Shown here in pieces: positions 47,194 to 59,310 of a DNA stretch of 64,000 nucleotides (its first letter is position 1; every line of letters starts with the position of its first letter). This DNA comes from Persicaria tinctoria. Taxonomy: Eukaryota; Streptophyta; Magnoliopsida; Caryophyllales; Polygonaceae. The translations under genes and the position numbers were made by a program. The notes beneath the pieces are model-generated. The model had not been told where the DNA came from and did no database searches. It saw nothing but the letters and a program-made list of their open reading frames with translations. The stretch is from contig JBANSL010000017.1 in NCBI GenBank assembly GCA_037127255.1, positions 73,439,357 through 73,503,356 on the forward strand. Direction: 5' to 3'.

Positions 47194-48633
47194 TAGGGGT
47201 GGGCATAATTATTTGTAATTGAAAAACTGTTTTGAAAAATTGAAAAATTGCTAAATTTTATGGTTAATTGTTTTGAAATAATGAGATATTTCAATACAGT
47301 TAACCGATTTGCTTTTCTTCTTCAATTCAAAACAATTACAATTAATTGAAGCAATTAACTGATTAATTGCTCCAATTATACGAGTGCTCGGAGATCATAC
47401 AAGTTAATTGCTCCAATTATACGAGTGCTAGGAGATCATACAAGTGAATAGCTTCTCCAAGTGCTGGGAGATGAAATGGAAATTTCCGAAATGGAAATTG
47501 AATCCCGACATCGTCTTTTCCAAGTGCTGGGAGCTTCTCCGATTAATTGTTAAAGATACTCATAAACATTTGAAGAAGATGAAATCAACCTCCTCTCATG
47601 GAGACGAAATCAACCTCCTCTCATGGAGAAGACGAAACCTTCTAGCTCCTCAATTTCCGTACTTCTCCTAGCAACTCCTACCTCTGTCGCCGGCGTCGGC
47701 AAATCGACGAACTCCAACGCGCCGTCAGGGAACGCGCCTACTCCGATGATGGTGTTATGATTCCGAGTCTGATGTTCGCGCGGAGATTGGGAACCCTTAC
47801 CTCCCGACCGACGTCGTCATCTCCGTCGTCTCTCCTCTAACATCTATCCATCAAGGCCATGAATTGTAACAATTAATTAACTGTGTATTTGTTTCATTCC
47901 TATATCTCCATCCTCCTCCTCAATCTCTCATCTGTTGCCGTTGGCCCTAAACTGTTCGATTTCCTGCATCATTTTCTTCATTCCCCTCTCTCTAGGCTTC
48001 GATCTCGAAACTCCTCCGTCACCGCTCTCAAGTTAAGCTCAATTTCCCCCTTTCTAGTTTTGTATGAAATCGATAGGATCTTCATCAATTTCTCTTCTCC
48101 TGTCCCCTCTGATCTCTTTGAGATCTCGATCTCAAAGCTCCTCTCCGTCGCGGCTGTAGCTCGATAGATCTCTCTGGGACCTCGATCTCGATCTCTAGGG
48201 GCTTCCATGAAGGCGGAAAAGTAGGAGCTACGAGCACAGCGGTAGCGAGATAGGCCGTCATCGCCACTGCCGCCGCCACCGGAGTTCATTTGCTGCTTCG
48301 AGGGTTGGAAATGGTGGCTTACTTGCTGTTGTGAAGATACAAATCCATAGAAGGGAAAAAACAGGGGATGAGTTTCTCAATTACTCACTCCCCTCCAGGA
48401 GCTTCCATCGATACAAGCTAAAACAACAGTCTAAAGCCTCAGTGATGATCTGATATTCTCATTTGATGCAATTACCAATTAATTAGTTAATTGTATTGAA
48501 ATTGCAGTTAATTGTTAGGCAGTTAATTGTGTATTTCAATTCAAAAAAAATTATTGGATTTTGGTAATTGAAATAGCAATTAATTGCTATGCAATTAATT
48601 GAAACATCAAGTAATTGGATTTGCCCACCCCTA
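47194..48633. mobile_element. hAT element, 1,440 bp, with a gene-like interior
   Basis: TAGGGGTGGGCA and the mirrored TGCCCACCCCTA termini, with an exact 8-bp duplication CCGTTCAC (47186-47193 and 48634-48641). Subterminal zones are full of CAATTAATTG-type motifs. The middle, 47450-48370, is GC-richer and lacks these motifs. It has two GAGATGAAAT/ATGGAGA repeats and minus-strand frames such as MNSGGGGSGDDGLSRYRC, so it may be captured host DNA. No transposase. Confidence 0.88.
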
Positions 48634-48711
48634 CCGTTCACCTATAAACCGGTTTCCATCCATTTAAAACCGGGTCAAGTGGGTCATAACTCGCCCTAGG
48701 CTTGCTGGATT

Positions 48712-48753
48712 CAAACATACCCTAACTCGTGAGTACGGGTTAGGGTATGTTTG
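48712..48753. repeat. Perfect 15-bp inverted repeat
   Basis: CAAACATACCCTAAC at 48712-48726 and GTTAGGGTATGTTTG at 48739-48753. The right arm is also the start of the Tourist MITE, so the left arm may be the end of a second, adjacent copy. Confidence 0.8.
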
Positions 48754-48914
48754 ATACGATGCGAAAGGTATTGGTAAGGTCTAAAAAGGCAGTGACAAGG
48801 CCAGCTACAGTAATGATACAAAAAATTGATTACACTTACATCAGTACATCACTGTGCTAATACAGATGCCTCTCATTGCCTCATATGATGTAAACACCCC
48901 TACCAAACACACCC
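48743..48914. mobile_element. Tourist-like MITE (PIF/Harbinger)
   Basis: GGGTATGTTTG at one end, CAAACACACCC at the other, with TTA on both sides (48740-48742 and 48915-48917). Just 3' of the spinster stop codon, so it may sit in that gene's 3' UTR. Confidence 0.7.
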
Positions 48915-48966
48915 TTACAAGTTACAAGTTACACATTGGGGTTGCAAGACATACATGATGTTTAGT

Positions 48967-51900
48967 TCATCTCTCTTCCAGCAACGGCGTATTGGTTGCC
49001 TTCTCTATTTCAATGGCTTCGCCCTGTTCGCTCTCTTCATAGAACCTGTCAGTGCTCTTCAGAAAGATTCCTGCAACCACAGCTCACGGATACAAACGGT
49101 TAAACATTCACAACCACCAATATGAAGGTAGGAGAGGTCGCTAACAGTTCAATCATCCTTGAATCAACTTGATCTTCATAGGTCTATATGGAATGTTAGT
49201 TAAGATCGATTTCCCCAATCAAGTTGCTTCGATTTCAAAATTTCAACGAGGACAATAATATGGGATCGCAATTTTCAGGCAATCTTCCAGTTTCTAAAAG
49301 AAAACTACTTCGACATCATTATGGAAGTACTTGTACATTGAGCTGTCAATCGGTTAGGCTCGATTTTGCAGTTGAAATTTCGGGTCATTCAAAGTTTTGG
49401 TTAGTTAAAGTGAGTCAAGTTCTTGGACCAGGTTAAATTTTTATAAGTTCAATCCTCTATATAAAAAAAATACCATATAGAAAGCATCCAGATAGTTAAG
49501 CTGCAGCTTGCATGTACAAAAACTTACCGAAAAACCATACGATAGCAGCAATGAACAAGATTGAGGTCAGAATGAGAGATGTGATCCTCCAGTTATTAAT
49601 TTGATCCTGCACGATACAACACAACCAGTATCAACTATTAGAAGTATGCAAACAGAATATGATCAGCTAATAACCAACCAGTGGGATTGCAGCCATGAGA
49701 GTTACTAAATAAATTAAATTTAAAATACAGGGCCTTGAAAATAACTATGTCGGATGACGAAAATCATGCAACAGGACTTGATTATTGCGTTGTATAAGGA
49801 GGAATGAGAACATATGCGGATTTTGAGCAGCATAAAATTTAGAATGGTAATCATTGGGCATTTTTATGTGTAGTTCTTCAAGAATTCCTCAAGAATTCTG
49901 ACATAAACATTGGGCAGTTTTATGTGTAATCATTCTGACATAAAAAAAGTATGTATTGAAATGCATACCTCAAGAATTCCGACAAGTGGTGATGAAGGAA
50001 CATCCCCAAAAATGTGGATCGCTATAGTGGACGTGGCCATAGACAATGGACGTAGACTTGGTTTGACACAGTGAAGACATATGTAATTCACAGGCGCCTG
50101 GAATCAGAAACAAGAATTTAGCTTTAATCTGTGAATATTTCAATCTACCCAGCACTTCCTCGGAGATATGGAAGTAATTAGCAGAACTAGAATGGCAAAA
50201 CATTTGCTTTTCCAATGTACAAATTTGTTAAGCTGCCTCACAACAAGCACTGTTTTCTAGTGTCCGTTAAAAATGATTGAGTTTTTGCTTTGATAGTAAA
50301 GAGACCTCTAGGAGGCATCAGGAACAGGACTGCTCATACAAGAGAGCAACAAGAAAATATATAACATGGATTCAGACAGGTTGTCAGGCCATATAGATTG
50401 ACATTTTTTCCATTTATTAATAATGCTAAAGATTCAACAACGGGAAGGAAACAACATAGTGGAAACCTCTCAATTTTACATCACAGAAACATTCCCACCA
50501 AGGTACACAAATCCATGGAGCTAGTCATGAGTTTCTAAGGGTGTGTTTGGATTCCAATTGTATTATGTTTATAATGCAAATAGACAAGGTGGTGTTTGGT
50601 TAGCACAATTTTTAAGGTGTTTAAATTAAAGGTGTGTTTAGATTCCACAATGTATTAATTATAATGCAGTTATTTTATCTCGATTTATGTGATTATTCAG
50701 TTAAATTACTCTTTTACCTTGGTTTTTATAAGATTTTTTTTTTGTGAAACCAAACGCTCACATAAAACAAGGCAAAATAATTGCATTATAATTATAATGC
50801 AATGGAATCCAAACACACTCTAAATGAACAAAATGTTTTTTCATACTCCACCTTGTGTCAAAACCAAATTCCAGGTTAATGCAGCAGGTCGCAACACACA
50901 ATATAGTACACCAAAAGATCATTCCAGTAAAATGGTACATGTAGAAGCTGGAAGAATGGTTCCAACTTCCAAGAATCAAGGCACTTGACATGACAAGATT
51001 TCTGAACTTTCAAAATAATGCTGTAGTATTTTTGTATCATACCTGAGTAGCAAACACAAATAGCTCACCAATGGAGAAAAACACCAGGAAAGGATACATG
51101 CTCTTGAAACAGAAGGCACTAAAGCAAAATATTGCTCCAAGAAATGTTGCCACCGAGAGAAGCTGCATTAAAGTCCATATAAGGTCACTTCATGAATGTG
51201 GATGAACACTAAGTTAATCTTAATCCATAAATGTCAACAAAGTACAAATTATATCTACAGGGGGGTCATAGAACTGATATAAGTCATCAAAAAGCATCTT
51301 GGAGACCAATCAATACTTGCAACTGATAAAGTTATTAAGGTCCCAATCTTGCAAGTATGTTTCCAAAAAATCAATCCTTCAATGCAATACGAATTGTATG
51401 ATATTTTAATGATTACAAACTATCAAATATCGTGTTACTATATTAGTACCCAAAAAGATACTATCAATGCTACTGCAGTTACCTTGAATGCATTACGAAT
51501 TGTAGAAGTCACGTAGTCAAGGACCAGTCCTCCTGCAATAGATCCCAAAACTCCGCATACAACCGTGATGCCACCAAATATCATATCTGCATCAGTCTAC
51601 AGAAGTAACAAGATCTATGTCAATACATAAATGTGAATAGAAGTATAAAAAAAAATATGATCAAAAGAGTGTATTCATCATATTACAAGAAATTTGATAG
51701 GTGAAACAGTTATTGGAACACAGTTACAAGCATACCATTTGATATATATAATAGCCAGCCTTTGGTCCCCAATATGAATATGCACCAAGAACAAAGTTGT
51801 ATGCTACGTATCCTGAGATAATTCATCAACGTTAAACAACCAATTATCAATGATTTTGCACTCTTTCTATTAAAGGTTTGTGTGTATTATGGGAAGTCTT

Positions 51901-54900
51901 AATTTGGTTTCAGCATCATAGTTTATAAATTGAATGTCAAATTAAAAAACACTCAACTCAGCACATTATTCTCTGTGAAAATAATAGAAAGTCGTGTTTA
52001 CTTAAGACAGTTAGACACTTAGACATCATCAAAATAATGAAAAGTTTATAAATATAAAAATGAACAAACAAAAAGATTGCCACGCTATAATGTCCAGAGA
52101 TGAAAAGGGAAGTACCTAGAACATTGACAACAAAAACCTTGTCACAAAGAAGCACTTTCATTTCTTCCACAAATCTTGAAAACTCGTTTCCCTTGCATTT
52201 TGGCCTGCCATAATTTCAGAATACAGTATTTTGTTCAAATTTCAGCCTGGAATATTAATAAGATGTATATAGATTCACCAAAAAGTAAATTGACATGCAA
52301 ATTAATTTAAAAAATTTCCATGCATGGTATCGGTTGATGAATGTAAATTGGTAGACAAGTAACTCAACCAGACCAAATATAATTGAGAGCCTCAGGTATT
52401 GCAAGGAAAGGACATGGTTACATATTAACTGTCGTTAGACTTCTTTCTTCACACTTTCCATCATCCAAATGTTCACCTCTGCCACTGATTGGAATCTCCG
52501 AATCTGTAACAAATAACCAAATCACACCAATATCCTTTTGAGAAGTCCAGAATATATACTGCAAAATGTTTCAGACTAAGGAAAAGAAACCCGGCAATGT
52601 TGGAACTATACTAGAAGTGCTACAGGATTTACACAACTCACTTCCAGTAACAAAAAAAATTCTCTTATCCAGCATGTAGCCATTGGAGCAATTAGAATTG
52701 GGTATCAAAAGGATAAATATTCCATTAAAGAAAAAACTGACATAGTTAAGGAAATTCCATTGAAGAAGGTTCATATAAAAGAAAAGCTTTCTGTGAGAAG
52801 TATGGAAAATCCGATTCCCTCATTTGAACACTGAAATAAAGGGAAAATGGTAAGGGCATTTAGCAAATGTAAAAAAGGATGTGAAATCCCATCTCCTAAA
52901 ACAAAAAAGTGTCAAGTATTTCGAGGGAATGATCTATATACTTTCACCCTTCCATCTGTCAAAGCAAGCAAAGGGTACCTTCTTTGCCTCCTCTTTCCTA
53001 TCCTACTTTATTCGTTTTTTTTTTCACTGAAAAAATCATTCAATAAACACGTCATATAGAAGAAACATAACAATTTATCATTTCAGAACCTTGCATATCC
53101 GGTGTCATTGTCTCACTCTCAACAGATATCCATGCTTTTTTAGTTCCCGGAGGAGAAAATCCTGTAACAACCAAGCATGTAAATGTAAGCAAAGGAATGG
53201 GGGACAAAAGTGAAGGTAACAGGAAATAATAACTAATAAGTACCTTTTAATTGCAAAGGTTTCATAACAAAACCCAAGATAACAAATGGAAGCATCAAAA
53301 CTGCCTCTATCCGAAAAGCCCAGCGCCAATTAAGATAAGTGCCAACCTGAAAATTAATGTAACCTGCTTACTGATTAGTGTTAGGCCTTCAAATTGTAGA
53401 CATGAAAGAATATGGATTTGGGGGACCAGTGGTCATTAGAAGCTCCTAGAATATGATTGTTAGACTGTGATAAGGGAGGCACTAGAGAAAGGGATGAACT
53501 ATAACTTACCACTCCACCATATATATAACCAATTGCGTATCCAGTTGGTATACACATATAAAAGACGCCAAGCCATGCTGTTTTCTGCAAATGGAAAACA
53601 GCCGGAGATGACATATGTGAGTGAGATTTTAAATATTCTTAGGGTATCACTGTCTTACTTTACATCGCAATTTCACAGTATCTGAAAATAATTTTTCTGT
53701 ATGAAACAACCACACATAAGGAGACCACAGTAAAAGTTTTTAGCCACTGAGAGTAAGTTGTCAAGCAAAAGTTGAAATAGGGAAAGTTTAATGGAGAACC
53801 TGAGCAACAGGTGCATTATCATCAATGAATGGAGCTGCAAGGCTGATAAATGAAGCCTCACCTACACCAACCAGCCTAGAGATATAAAGGATTCAGATGA
53901 ATAATCTATTCAATGAAGCGATGCAAATTCTAATCGCACTTTTTTTGTTATACTTACATGCGGCAAACTGTAATAAACCAAAAACTATACGAGAAGCCAC
54001 AACCAATTACAGCAACAGTCCAAACTGACAACCCAGCTCCAATAAGCCTGAAGGGATTAACGCTGCAAACACATGAAAGGAAAAATACAAGTTATCACAT
54101 ATGATACACAGATACATTAATTAGGATTCAGCAAGTAAATAAGTTGTCTAAAAAAAGCAGCTAACTAATACTGTAATACATCAGACTTCTATAAAGATCT
54201 CAAATAATATTGTTCCAATTTGATCATAAGAATTTCAATTACACAATGTCAGTTCATTATAAGAGCCTAGTAGTGAATGAGGAGGCAACAACATTTCTTT
54301 TAGATTTCAAAAGTCCTTTGTTAGGACCAAAGAAACAATTGTAGCCTGTAGGCTCACATTAGGAATATTAGTTTTGGGCCCGTTAGAATAGTAACTCCAA
54401 TCTGTTATACAAAAGAGTGAGTTACAGGAAAGACTGCTTTCTTGATTTTGCCAACTGGAGATTACTTTATTGGTTAAGGGATAGAAATCGCCAAAGGACG
54501 TTCATATGCCTGTGTTTTATAGCGATTTGCCTGTGTACCTGATTTTGTTCTCGATATCCTTCCATTCATTCGCTAACAAAAAGTGAGCCCACCACAATGT
54601 TATGAACTTAAGATCATACTAGAGAAGTTTTTATTCTTCTTTGGAATCAGGCTGCCAATATGCTTCTTCACAGGTAAATGTTTTTTTTAGTATGAGGATT
54701 CTATAACACTACCTATAACATAATTGGTGTTTCTAGGTTTTCTTTTGGAGGCAATCCGTTGCCCCTAGTCTTTTCTTTTAAGTCTTGCAATTCTCCTTTC
54801 TTTATCTCAAAAGATGTTTGTACATGAAAGAAATTTTCGTTTCTATAATTCCAAGTCCATTTTCTATAGAACCACTAATACAGTTTTCCATCATTGTATT

Positions 54901-55658
54901 ATTTAGCAAGAAAGCAAGCCAGAAGAAGTACCTCTTTGCTAGAGAAGCAAAAATTGGAGAAGCCACTAGCAGACCGACCATGAATGCAGATGATAACAAA
55001 CCATCTTCAAAGTTGCTCAAGTTGAATTCACCCCTGAAAAGCAAAGAAACATAAGAAGGAAGCACGGAGAGAATGGAAGAAATCGCCAAAGTCCAAACAT
55101 ACAAGAATGTATTTATCTTTCTTCTTAATGGTTGCAATGCAAGAAGGAAGATTTTCCAAGTGACTCACTGAATACCACTACCACTATCTCCGTTCACTCC
55201 ATTGCTGGCTATCGCTCCTCGGTCAAGATAATTGATCAAGTTTATCAAACAAAATATGACAAGTAACCTGCAATGAGCAACAGAAGAAAACACAGGTCAA
55301 TCCAGACGAGCTCAAATGGACAACTACAAATCAATGAAGACCCAAATGACATCACATGGAAATCAAGGCATAATCCAAACGGAAATCCGTGCTCATTACC
55401 CTCACTTCCAATCTCAATCACACACAAAAAAAAACACGAATTGAAAATCAATTTCAGGCAAAACCCTAGTTTTGCAAATCGCCCGTTATAAAATCCAAGA
55501 AACAAACTTTATCCAGAATTGAGCATTCAAAAAGCATGTCCTTGCAACAAAAGACTGAAATCACAGCGAGAGAGAGATACGAAGGAAAGAGAACGATGCC
55601 TTTTGGGGGTAAACCAGGAGGGCTTGAGAGTTTCGGTGATGTCGGAATCAATCGCCAT
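48967..55658 (-). CDS. Spinster-like major facilitator carrier (probable sphingolipid transporter), 16 exons
   Basis: The exons join in frame to 494 residues. From 5' they are 55600-55658, 55169-55267, 54932-55033, 53958-54062, 53800-53875, 53510-53584, 53244-53346, 53090-53161, 52422-52503, 52116-52204, 51736-51812, 51483-51596, 51043-51162, 49969-50097, 49528-49606 and 48967-49070. Family landmarks in order: FTPKR-LLVIFCLINLINYLDRGAIAS, GLLSSAFMVGLLVASPIFASLAK, VNPFRLIGAGLSVWT, GVGEASFISLAAPFIDDNAP, FYMCIPTGYAIGYIYGG, YNFVLGAYSYWGPKAGY, HIFGDVPSSPLVGIL. This matches plant spinster homologues, about 12 membrane spans. The transported lipid is not provable from sequence. Intron 1 fits only with a GC donor (AG|GCATCG). 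Other introns are GT-AG. A Tourist MITE lies in the intron between 50097 and 51043. Confidence 0.93.
50539..50820. mobile_element. Tourist MITE in a spinster intron
   Basis: GGGTGTGTTTGGATTCC and the mirrored GGAATCCAAACACACTC, with TAA on both sides (50536-50538 and 50821-50823). 282 bp. GTGTGTTTAGATTCCAC recurs inside at about 50632. Confidence 0.85.
54319..54582. mobile_element. Possible small LTR-like insertion in spinster intron 3
   Basis: TGTTAGGACCAA at the left, TTCGCTAACA at the right, inside a long intron; the text (GGGCCCGTTAG, GCCTGTGT) is unlike the neighbouring intron DNA. No matching 5-bp flanks, so only a candidate. Confidence 0.3.
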
Positions 55659-56097
55659 ATTTTGGGTCTTCTACTTTCTCCAGGCATTCAGATACGGATC
55701 ATCAAATTCCCTCCAGCTTTCGCAATTTTTCCGCCTTTTCTGATCAGATTAATATAAATTTCAACGACTTGGAAGTTTGAAGGGTGGTTGGGGGTTTAAA
55801 GAAGGAATAAACTGCGATACTATCCTCTGATTCCCCGTCTACCCCACTTTGTCGTTTTCTCCGTCGACTTTGAATTCCGTTGGAAAACTGGAGTTGAGCG
55901 CCAAATTGATTGAGGTTTTGAAGGTGAGAGAGATGACCATTGACCAAAACACTGATAAGGTCATAAGACCCTGTTTGGGAACGTATGTTATTTGCAGTTG
56001 CTCCGAAAGCTTCTTCAAATGGATTTTTCAACCAAAAACGACCGACATAAATAGATCGTTCGTCCTCATCGAGTCATCGGACATTTGAATTAGTGAG
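55659..56097 (-). promoter_or_regulatory. Spinster gene 5' leader and promoter region
   Basis: A TATA-like TTTATATTA lies about 95 bases upstream of the ATG (near 55753, minus strand). No other recognised site. The left edge of the rearranged ULP2 copy is at about 56098. Confidence 0.4.
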
Positions 56098-56625
56098 CCT
56101 TAACTTCTTGACAGGTCGCAGCTCATCTGAATCTGATGATGATGCCTTGACGAACAGACCCTGGTCTTCCTCTACAGCCCCTTGATCTTCAAGCTCCTGA
56201 ATACACGTATTTTGTCAATTGCAGCTCACTGCAACACCCTCTGCAATGGTAGAATTATTGGCATTCCCTTGGAAGCGATTCACAAGGATTTCATGTATCA
56301 GCTTCTGTATATAAGGCCGCTTAAGAGACACATCAGCAGGTATAAACCATATCAACATGTAAGCACATCACATTACATCATTGCTCTGTATAGAGGAGAG
56401 GCAATTCAAACTCGTGACTTTTAGTATAACTCAAGATAGGAGCAGTCAAGCAGATAACTTACAAAAACAGAATCCTTTGTTATGTTGAAGGGGTTGAAGT
56501 TGATAGGTGCATCTTTCACAAAGAGCTCCAAATAATGAAGCAGGAAAAGCCCACAGTCATAGTAATTCTCCTGTTGAGGCAACTGTCCAAGAAACAGTTG
56601 AATTCGATAAAGCAAATAACACAAA
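56098..56625 (-). pseudogene. Rearranged partial copy of the ULP2 gene
   Basis: The minus strand carries the protease Cys exon nearly unchanged (LPQQENYYDCGLF...; one change seen, Val to Ile in DAPINFNP). It also has the end of the intron before that exon and the start of the intron after it. Next comes part of the exon at 4620 (PADVSLKRPYIQKLIHEILV) without its splice acceptor and first codons. The last piece is from the final exon (ASSSDSDELRPVKKLRL), breaking at the Leu-Thr before the stop. The His and Asp exons are absent and large internal pieces are deleted, so it is dead as a protease. Introns are present, so it was copied as DNA, not from mRNA. It lies 51 kb from the parent gene. Confidence 0.9.
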
Positions 56626-56954
56626 ATTTACTGATTAGCAACAAGTTGAGTAGACGACACATCTGAAAGATAATTTGGCAACTATTAATATGCAAACATG
56701 TATAGATATGAATAGATTGCAAAACATAGAAACGGTACCAAATTCATAATGCCAACAGTTTTAGAACTTTTATTAAACACACCAAACATGTCAAAAAACT
56801 CAATATACTTTCACACCAAAAACACTAAAATCATGTGAACAAAGTAAAACAGGACAAAGAAAGTGTATCAACAGAAGAGAGAAAGGGACTGCATATCTTC
56901 AAAACGAAAAATATAATGGAAAATTAGCGGCGTACTGAAGTCCGTTAGGACTCG
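56626..56954. other. Spacer between the ULP2 copy and array A
   Basis: AT-rich, no feature recognised. Confidence 0.45.
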
Positions 56955-57415
56955 TGATGATCCTCGCCAAAAGAAGCTGCAACAGCGATTATCCGACCTC
57001 CGACGAAGAGGGTTTCCGATCTCCGAAGAGGGGATTTTTGGCCTCCGGAGAGGGGTTCACAACCTCCGAAGGGAGGATTTTTGGCCTCCGAAGAGGGGTT
57101 CACAACCTCCGAAGGGAGGATTTTTGGCCTCCGAAGAGGGGTTCACAGCCTCCGAAGGGGATTTTTGGCCTCCGAAGAGGGTTTCACGACCTCTGAAGAG
57201 GTGTTTACAACCTCCGACGAGGGGATTTTTGGCCTCCGAAGAGGGTTTCACGACCTCTGAAGAGGGGTTTACAACCTCCGACGAGGGGATTTTTGGCCTC
57301 CAAAGAGGGTTTCACGACCTCTGAAGAGGTGTTTACAACCTCCGACGAGGGGATTTTTGGCCTCCAAAGAGGTGTTCACAGCCTCCGAAGGGAGTTCCGA
57401 CCTCCGAAGAGAGAG
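56955..57415. repeat. CCTCCGAAGAGG minisatellite array A
   Basis: About 20 units, many mutated in one base, alternating with TTTTTGGC, GGTTCACAA and GGTTTCACGA spacers, so the higher-order period is about 40 and 80 bp. It is preceded by AAAAGAAGCTGCAACAGCGA (from about 56971), which also precedes array B. All plus and minus frames stay largely open, which comes from the repeat. Confidence 0.9.
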
Positions 57416-57423
57416 GTTTCCAG

Positions 57424-57972
57424 AAGAGAGCTTTTCCTCCTACTGCAGATTTCTGTGCAACAACTTCCAAGAGGATTTCTTTCACGTGTTCCTTGTTGAA
57501 GAGGAGAGTATATGAACATTTGATGGAAAGAGTACTCAAGAAGTCGAACAGGGGATGCTTCTCACCAAGAATCTTGAGGATCTCGTCCTGAAAAGCCAGA
57601 AACGATGACTCAAAACTAGACAGGAAAGTTCAATTTAATTCCAAGTTAAAGAAAAATATTTCGAAAAAGTAAATTGAGGTCTGCTTATTGTGCTCACCCG
57701 AATACTAGCGTCTTTGAATTGATCAAGAACCTGAAAGCTCTCGTCTGCTTTTACTGGATCGATAAAGCATCTTGACAAAACTCGGAACAATAGCATGCCC
57801 TTCTTCTGAGTTTCAGGAACATCAGAATCCTGTATTTCAACAATCAAACCTTTGCCTTCACCTCAACTTTGTCCAATCTTGGCAAAATTTTAATCCATTG
57901 GCGCACTCTATGTTTGACATTGAACTCGGTAGGAAACATAGTTTCACGTAGAAGCAGAAAATCCCCTTTAAT
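57424..57972 (-). pseudogene. Fragment of a PDS5 sister-chromatid cohesion cofactor gene
   Basis: PDS5 binds and regulates cohesin through HEAT repeats. Three pieces in gene order on the minus strand: about 57972-57857 (GDFLLLRETMFPTEFNVKHRVRQWIK..., cut), 57830-57694 (DSDVPETQKKGMLLFRVLSRCF then KADESFQVLDQFKDASIR) and 57592-57424 (DEILKILGEKHPLFDFLSTL then LLFNKEHVKEILLE). These match adjacent parts of plant PDS5A/B-type proteins. Splice-like borders remain (donor GTGAGC after 57694, acceptor before 57592). The stretch normally between the first two pieces is missing. The last piece runs straight into array A. A non-functional captured or duplicated piece of a gene not otherwise in this window. 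Confidence 0.8.
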
Positions 57973-58029
57973 AAAAAAGACCATAGAAGCAGTAAATATT
58001 TCAAAAGCATGAAGAGAATGTGAGATCAA

Positions 58030-58790
58030 TACAGATTGGGCAAAAACAAAACAAAGAAAGTGATTATAAAACCAAAATTTTAAAAAAGAGAGGAAATTTT
58101 AGAATGAGAGAGGTAGATAAAAGAAGAGAAAATTGGTTAGAGATTTGTCACGGAGACGATCTGCCACAAGTTGGACAGTTTCAACTGGAACGGAATCCAA
58201 ATGGGCAGGGCAGGGCAATGCAGGAGAACACAAAAAGCATACACGCGCAGCGAAGGCGAGGAGGAATTGAGCTCTCCGACCGGAAAACCAGTACAGCCTT
58301 GCAAACTTCGCATACAGGGCATCGGAAGAGGAGGACAGACAATGATGTTTTCAGGCGGTGGCAATGGCGGTTTGATGGTGCCGTGCTGGCGGTGTGGATG
58401 GAGAGGGAGAAAGGAGAAATTGGAGAGGTAACGGTGAGCCGCACCTGCCGGACTAACCCCGCCTCAGGCCGAGGGAAGGATTGCAGCGAGAGGGTGAGGA
58501 CGCCATCTCCGACGCCGAACCCAGGCCGGGAGGAAGAACGAGGCGAGGCCCCAGCCCAGTGAGAGACAAAGGAGGCCAGAGAAGATCGAGAGGGAGGAGA
58601 CAAGCCCAATCAAACCCTAGATCCAAAATTCAAAGCCACGCAAAACAAATCATTGAAATCGACAAAGGAACGGAGATCCTCGTCCATGGTTCAGCAAAAG
58701 CCCCAAAAAATAGAGCCGATTGATGAAGAAATACCGCTCGGACTGGATTTTCAATCTCACAGACACAAAAGTGAAAGAGAGATGTCTTTT
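58030..58790 (-). other. GC-rich gene-like block of unknown origin upstream of the PDS5 fragment
   Basis: On the minus strand a pyrimidine-rich leader-like sequence with several overlapping frames (142 codons 58609-58181). I see no family. It resembles in style the GC-rich blocks in the 9.2-9.7, 22.99-23.5 and 29.7-30.2 kb elements. Confidence 0.4.
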
Positions 58791-58822
58791 TTGTGTTGAT
58801 TAATCGACCTGAGCGTGATGAT

Positions 58823-59310
58823 CCACGCCAAAAGAAGCTGCAACAGCGATTACCGACCTCCGACGAAGAGGGTTTCCGATCTCCGATGGGGTATCCGACC
58901 TCCGAAGAGGAGATTTTTGGCCTCCGAAGAGGGTTTCACAACCTCCGGAGAGAGGATTTTTGGCCTCCGAAGAGGGTTCACAGCCTCCGAAGAGGGGTTC
59001 ACAACCTCCGAAGAGGGGTTCCGATCTCCGATGAGGGGTATCCGACCTCCAAAGAGGGGTTCACAACCTCCGAACAGGGGATTTTTGGCCTCCGAAGAGG
59101 GTTCACAACCTGCGAAGGGGGGATTTTTGGCCTCCGAAGAGGGTTTCACAACCTCCGAAGAGGGGTTCCGGCCTCCGAAGAGGGGATTTTGGGCCTCCGA
59201 AGAGGAGGGGTTCCGACCTCCGAAGAGGGATTTTCACAACCTCCGAAGAGGAGATTTTTGGCCTCTGAAGAGGGTTTCACAACCTCCGAAGAGGGGTTCC
59301 GACCTCCATG
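58823..59310. repeat. CCTCCGAAGAGG minisatellite array B
   Basis: About 22 units, roughly 13 of them perfect, same orientation as array A and about 1.87 kb from it. The lead-in AAAAGAAGCTGCAACAGCGA is shared. Spacers are GGTTCACAA, GATTTTTGG and GGTTCCG. Confidence 0.92.

Noticed and set aside
56098..57972. Kaonashi-type MULE with its own ULP1 protease
   Set aside because: The protease piece is a copy of the nearby ULP2 gene including its introns, lacks His and Asp, and no MULE transposase or terminal repeats were found.
56955..59310. CRISPR-like array
   Set aside because: Units are 12 bp, spacers are short and themselves repeated, and the sequence is plant nuclear DNA.
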